This document shows, one piece after another, positions 20,497-22,828 of a DNA stretch of 22,828 bases. The position numbers and the translations under genes are program-made. This DNA comes from a virus: IMG/VR virus record IMGVR_UViG_3300011115_000283, positions 1 to 22,828 of that record, one strand, 5' to 3'. The number at the start of each line of letters is the position of its first letter. Within the stretch, counting starts at the first letter, position 1. The notes below the pieces were generated by a model. It was given only the letters and a program-made list of their open reading frames with translations, was not told the DNA's origin and made no database searches.

Positions 20497-20739
20497 TTAT
20501 TCTTCTTCCTGATTGCAATCATGGTTAGTTAGTTCATCCTCGTAAAGTATGTCAGTGCAATATTTACAACGAAACATGCGTACATCGTCTAATGCTTCGT
20601 GTAAGGAGTCCGAATCTAAAAAGTCATCTTCCGCCCGGGGATTCTGCGCGAAAATCTCAGGAGGGAATGGTCCACGAGGACTTGAGTAGCCACTAGGGAC
20701 GGCATGTCCCTGAATAGCAAACTTTCGAATGATAGGCAT
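20497..20739 (-). CDS. Small zinc-binding protein
   Basis: 80 residues, ATG 20739 with AAGAAGGTTGGG upstream. N-terminal half (1-45) is Pro/Gly/Arg-rich and probably disordered. The C-terminal part, VRMFRCKYCTDILYEDELTN followed by HDC, carries Cys58, Cys61, His73 and Cys75: a CxxC-HxC zinc finger of the treble-clef or C2HC type. It ends in an acidic EEE tail. Such small zinc proteins in phages bind DNA or proteins. Followed by the PASTA-like gene after two bases. Function unknown, fold reasonably clear. Confidence 0.75.
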   Translation of the reverse strand: MPIIRKFAIQGHAVPSGYSSPRGPFPPEIFAQNPRAEDDFLDSDSLHEALDDVRMFRCKYCTDILYEDELTNHDCNQEEE

Positions 20740-20803
20740 TTACCCAACCTTCTTTAAGTCTAATACTAGAGTGCAGCATTTTAACATATTTTTCAGCCTA
20801 AAT

Positions 20804-21544
20804 TTAAACAATCTGAGTAGTAGGGTGGTTTTTCCCTGGAGGTGGAGTTACGGTATTTCCTCTTCCACCTCTAGAGACATAAAGCTTAGTAACTGGAATT
20901 TCAGCCATGTCTTTTGTAGAAACTCTAAGAGGTCTAATTGCTGCAAGTATGTGGTTACTTGGGTTAAAAGCTTGTTGACGAGATAGCGCACCATTGTATT
21001 CTACCGCGTGGCTCTTCCAATCATCTAGTTGAGGACCACTTCTAGGCCTTGTTCCTGGTCTACCAACTCCTTGCGGTGCTGTTGCGTTTGGAGCTAAAAC
21101 TATTTTATTGGTTTTGGAATCTCTAACGTAAACAGAGGCTTCACGTAGTCTAGGATTTTCAGCAAATACATTTTCTCCTCTATTCCATTCAAATTTTCCA
21201 GTGTGCTTTCCAGCTGCATTTTTAATAGGGTTTCCAAGCTGGCGGACTGATGTGACTGGTGCATGACCTATAACAGGGCCAACTGATGGGGTTGCACCCA
21301 AACGTTCCATATCACGACTATGTCTAGCGTTAGCAACTTGTGTTGTTAATGCTGCTAATGGACGTGTTCTAAGAACTCTATCACGGTTTTCTGTCATTAC
21401 CTGAGAAACAGATTTAGTAGGACCTTTGCCCGTCCATTTTAAAAATTGTTTAGGGCTCTTAATAAGAGATACGGAAGGTTTTCCTGCTAGCTTTCCTTTA
21501 GAGGCTGCAAGTGTATAGCCCTGAGTTTTAGGCGCACTAGCCAT
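20804..21544 (-). CDS. Unknown basic 246-residue protein
   Basis: 246 residues, ATG 21544, first eight bases overlapping the end of the next gene to the right (ATGGCTAG). Sequence is basic and rich in Arg, Lys, Thr, Gly and Pro with few hydrophobic runs: SAPKTQGYTLAASKGKLAGK, MTENRDRVLRTRPLAALTTQ, ANARHSRDMERLGATPSVGP, GTRPRSGPQLDDWKSHAVEY and a Pro/Gly-rich end. I recognise no domain. There is no catalytic motif. It could be a DNA-associated virion or internal protein, judged only by charge. It is followed by a 64-base gap with no gene. Confidence 0.65.
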   Translation of the reverse strand: MASAPKTQGYTLAASKGKLAGKPSVSLIKSPKQFLKWTGKGPTKSVSQVMTENRDRVLRTRPLAALTTQVANARHSRDMERLGATPSVGPVIGHAPVTSVRQLGNPIKNAAGKHTGKFEWNRGENVFAENPRLREASVYVRDSKTNKIVLAPNATAPQGVGRPGTRPRSGPQLDDWKSHAVEYNGALSRQQAFNPSNHILAAIRPLRVSTKDMAEIPVTKLYVSRGGRGNTVTPPPGKNHPTTQIV

Positions 21545-21884
21545 TTATACGTCCCTCAATATTATCGAAGCGTTTGTTTCCCTCATCAAGTCTAGCATCA
21601 ATTTGCTCTAGCTTCTTTTCAACTCGATTTATTGCGTCTTTCATAGAAGAGCCGCCGTTTCGCTTCAATTCACCGTCAATACGGTTTAAGCGCTCCATAA
21701 CACCTGGCACGGCGGAACGTCCAGGTGATGCCGGTTCCCCAGCCCAATCTCTCATAAAGGTGTCCCAGTTATCCATAAGAGCGTGTAAACGGACGCACAC
21801 GGGCTTTAAAAGCCTCCAAAGCATTCCGAGTGCAGTCCCAAATGTTATGACGCCTGCAGCCCAATATAGGACGATTTGGTCCAT
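21537..21884 (-). CDS. Membrane-anchored coiled-coil protein (possible lysis accessory)
   Basis: 115 residues, ATG 21884 with AAGGAAT upstream, one base after the previous stop. Residues 5-26 form one membrane segment (VLYWAAGVITFGTALGMLW), then VCVRLHALMDNWDTFMRDWA, AGEPASPGRSAVPGVMERLN and the pattern GELKRNGGSSMKDAINRVEK, followed by a coiled coil to the end. The 'N-G-G-S-S-x-D-A' and 'W...F..DW.GEPA' signatures are familiar from actinobacteriophage proteins near holin and lysin genes. Likely a holin-like or spanin-like lysis accessory, with the N-terminus in the membrane. Supports an actinobacterial host, not proof. Confidence 0.68.
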   Translation of the reverse strand: MDQIVLYWAAGVITFGTALGMLWRLLKPVCVRLHALMDNWDTFMRDWAGEPASPGRSAVPGVMERLNRIDGELKRNGGSSMKDAINRVEKKLEQIDARLDEGNKRFDNIEGRING

Positions 21885-21885
21885 A

Positions 21886-22002
21886 TTACTTTATTCCTTT
21901 TTTTACTCGGTAGCCTCCACCAAAACCTTCTCCGGTAGGACGACCGGGGCCAGTCCACGAAATTTGTGAACTAAGCGCGGAATGTCCTACGGAGCCTTGC
22001 AT
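21886..22002 (-). CDS. 38-residue Gly-rich protein in the lysis module
   Basis: Translated by eye: ATG 22002 to TAA 21886. Sequence starts MQGSVGHSALSSQISWTGP and continues GRPTGEGFGGGYRVKKGIK. It begins two bases after the endolysin stop and ends just before the next start, so the space is fully used. No clear Shine-Dalgarno (TTTAAGTAAA). Not recognised. A Gly-rich short peptide with a basic end; could be a small structural or regulatory peptide. Support is mostly from spacing. Confidence 0.55.
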   Translation of the reverse strand: MQGSVGHSALSSQISWTGPGRPTGEGFGGGYRVKKGIK

Positions 22003-22003
22003 T

Positions 22004-22462
22004 TTACTTAAAAAGAGTTAGAGGGTCTACTAGACGCTCAAATGGAAGCAAGTGTGCTTCTACGCCTTGATAGTTCTTTCCCATTGTTGCAACAGTCATG
22101 TGTAGATGTGCACCAGTAGACGCTGAACCTGAAGGGGTGTTCTTTCCACCACCAACTAATCCAAGAACAGTTTTGCCACCTTCAACCTTGTCACCTTTTT
22201 TAAGAGTGCTTGGTTTTGCTAAGTGAGCATAAAGCACCCAGTGTTTAGCGTCTTTTGAAGAGTGAACAATAAAGTTACCTAAAACATCAGACCAGTCAAC
22301 TAACCCGACAGTTCCATCACAGATAGCATGGATTGGTGAGTTTTCTTTTGGTGCCCAGTCTTGTCCACGGTGTGGTCGCCCATTACGGTACGGAGCCAAG
22401 TTACCTAGTTCATCGCCTCTAAGTTTTTTATCAAATGGTTCATGATATACAATTTCAGACAT
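22004..22462 (-). CDS. Endolysin, M23 metallopeptidase
   Basis: 152 residues, ATG 22462 with AAAGGAC upstream. It is a single M23 (LytM-like) peptidase domain: the His-x3-Asp zinc motif is PHRGQD (His31, Asp35), then GTVGLVDWSDVLGNFIVHSS (beta core), LYAHL (His80), GDKVEGGKTVLGLVGGG, and the HLH motif TGAHLHM (His119, His121). All zinc and catalytic residues are present. Such enzymes cut peptide bridges in peptidoglycan. No signal peptide, so it probably depends on the holin encoded upstream. No cell-wall-binding domain is fused, which is compact for a lysin. It could also be tail-associated, but the holin next door favours lysis. Confidence 0.85.
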   Translation of the reverse strand: MSEIVYHEPFDKKLRGDELGNLAPYRNGRPHRGQDWAPKENSPIHAICDGTVGLVDWSDVLGNFIVHSSKDAKHWVLYAHLAKPSTLKKGDKVEGGKTVLGLVGGGKNTPSGSASTGAHLHMTVATMGKNYQGVEAHLLPFERLVDPLTLFK

Positions 22463-22496
22463 TGTAGTCCTTTCAGGTAGTTACTTTTATTATCTC

Positions 22497-22685
22497 TTAT
22501 TCATCGCGATTACGCAGTGGAAACGTAGCAATCCAAATAAGAAGAGTAATACCAATCAACTTACCTACAATGTCACGAGCAGAGCCTTCAAGAAGTACCC
22601 AACCAAGTCCTAGACCTAGAAGGGTCCAAGCCTGGTCAAGCAAGTCTCTAAACAAAGCCACTAGGAATTTCTGTATTTTTTTCAT
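22497..22685 (-). CDS. Holin
   Basis: 62 residues, ATG 22685 with AGGAGA upstream, sharing its A with the previous stop (TAATG). N-terminus MKKIQKFLVALFRDLLDQAW is basic and helical. Hydrophobic segment 1 spans about 17-34 (WTLLGLGLGWVLLEGSA) and segment 2 about 42-56 (LIGITLLIWIATFPL), followed by a charged RNRDE end. Two short membrane segments, small size, charged ends and position directly before an endolysin fit a class II-type holin that forms lesions for the M23 enzyme. Assigned from topology and context. Confidence 0.75.
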   Translation of the reverse strand: MKKIQKFLVALFRDLLDQAWTLLGLGLGWVLLEGSARDIVGKLIGITLLIWIATFPLRNRDE

Positions 22686-22828
22686 TATTTTCTCCTGTTT
22701 GTTCTATTAGAAGAGGATGAACCACCTGAAGCGGATGCTAGGGCGGCTGTTTGAGCAATTTGCCCAACAATTAGGGTAGTAACGACAAGTGTCTGAGCCA
22801 TCTTACGGGCTTTAGGCGAAATGTCTGC
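22685..22828 (-). CDS. C-terminal part of a small hydrophobic protein (runs off right edge)
   Basis: 47 codons plus TAA, open to the edge. Visible end: ADISPKARKMAQTLVVTTLI, VGQIAQTAALASASGGSSSS, NRTNRRK. There is one hydrophobic segment (about the MAQTLVVTTLIVGQIA part) followed by a Ser-rich stretch and a basic tail. The stop overlaps the holin start as TAATG, so the two are coupled. It may be another lysis or membrane protein. An internal ATG exists but has no Shine-Dalgarno, so the real start is probably outside the window. Confidence 0.6.
   Translation of the reverse strand, partial: ADISPKARKMAQTLVVTTLIVGQIAQTAALASASGGSSSSNRTNRRK

Overview
The window is a stretch of a tailed, contractile-tail (myovirus-type) bacteriophage genome. 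Every gene I can support lies on the minus strand, so transcription runs from the right edge (22828) to the left edge (1). The phage call rests on a visible large terminase, portal, scaffold and N4-gp56-type major capsid protein, a holin with an M23 endolysin, several fibre proteins and the N-terminal part of a tail sheath. Base composition is moderate and AT-leaning. Genes are packed tightly, often with TAATG, TAGTG or ATGGCTA overlaps. The host cannot be fixed from sequence alone. The short membrane/coiled-coil protein at 21537-21884 and the N-terminal style of the protein at 19835-20494 remind me of actinobacteriophage proteins, while the small basic proteins remind me of aquatic phages. 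A phage of a low-GC freshwater or marine actinobacterium is a reasonable guess, not a result.

Layout in transcription order. (1) 22828-21537: the end of a small hydrophobic protein, holin, M23 peptidase, a 38-residue protein and a membrane-anchored coiled-coil protein, forming a lysis module. (2) 21544-18374: pre-terminase genes, including a zinc-binding protein, a PASTA-like surface protein and a KTSC-domain protein. (3) 18374-11606: terminase, two small conserved genes, portal, scaffold, major capsid protein and a 126-residue companion, closed by a strong terminator at 11524-11589. (4) 11484-4782: a connector-like protein carrying an Ig-like domain with a second domain inserted in it, a collagen-like fibre, three large Ser/Thr/Gly-rich fibres, a small helper-like protein and a connector-like protein. 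(5) 4780-2138: about twelve tiny, mostly lysine-rich proteins joined by stop-start overlaps, including an HNH nuclease-like protein and two cysteine-cluster microproteins, closed by a terminator at 2096-2116. (6) 2019-1: small neck or tail-completion proteins and the start of the tail sheath.

How they work together: terminase and portal package DNA into a capsid built from scaffold and major capsid protein; connector, tail-completion and sheath proteins build the contractile tail; fibres presumably bind the host; holin and endolysin release progeny. The role of the basic-protein cassette is unknown and is the most interesting part of the window. There is no gene-free stretch longer than 300 bases. 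The longest gaps (about 130 b at 14066-14193, 120 b at 11485-11605, 118 b at 2020-2137 and 101 b at 13209-13309) hold hairpins or promoter-like boxes, described below. I saw no tRNA, CRISPR array, insertion sequence, integrase or attachment site.
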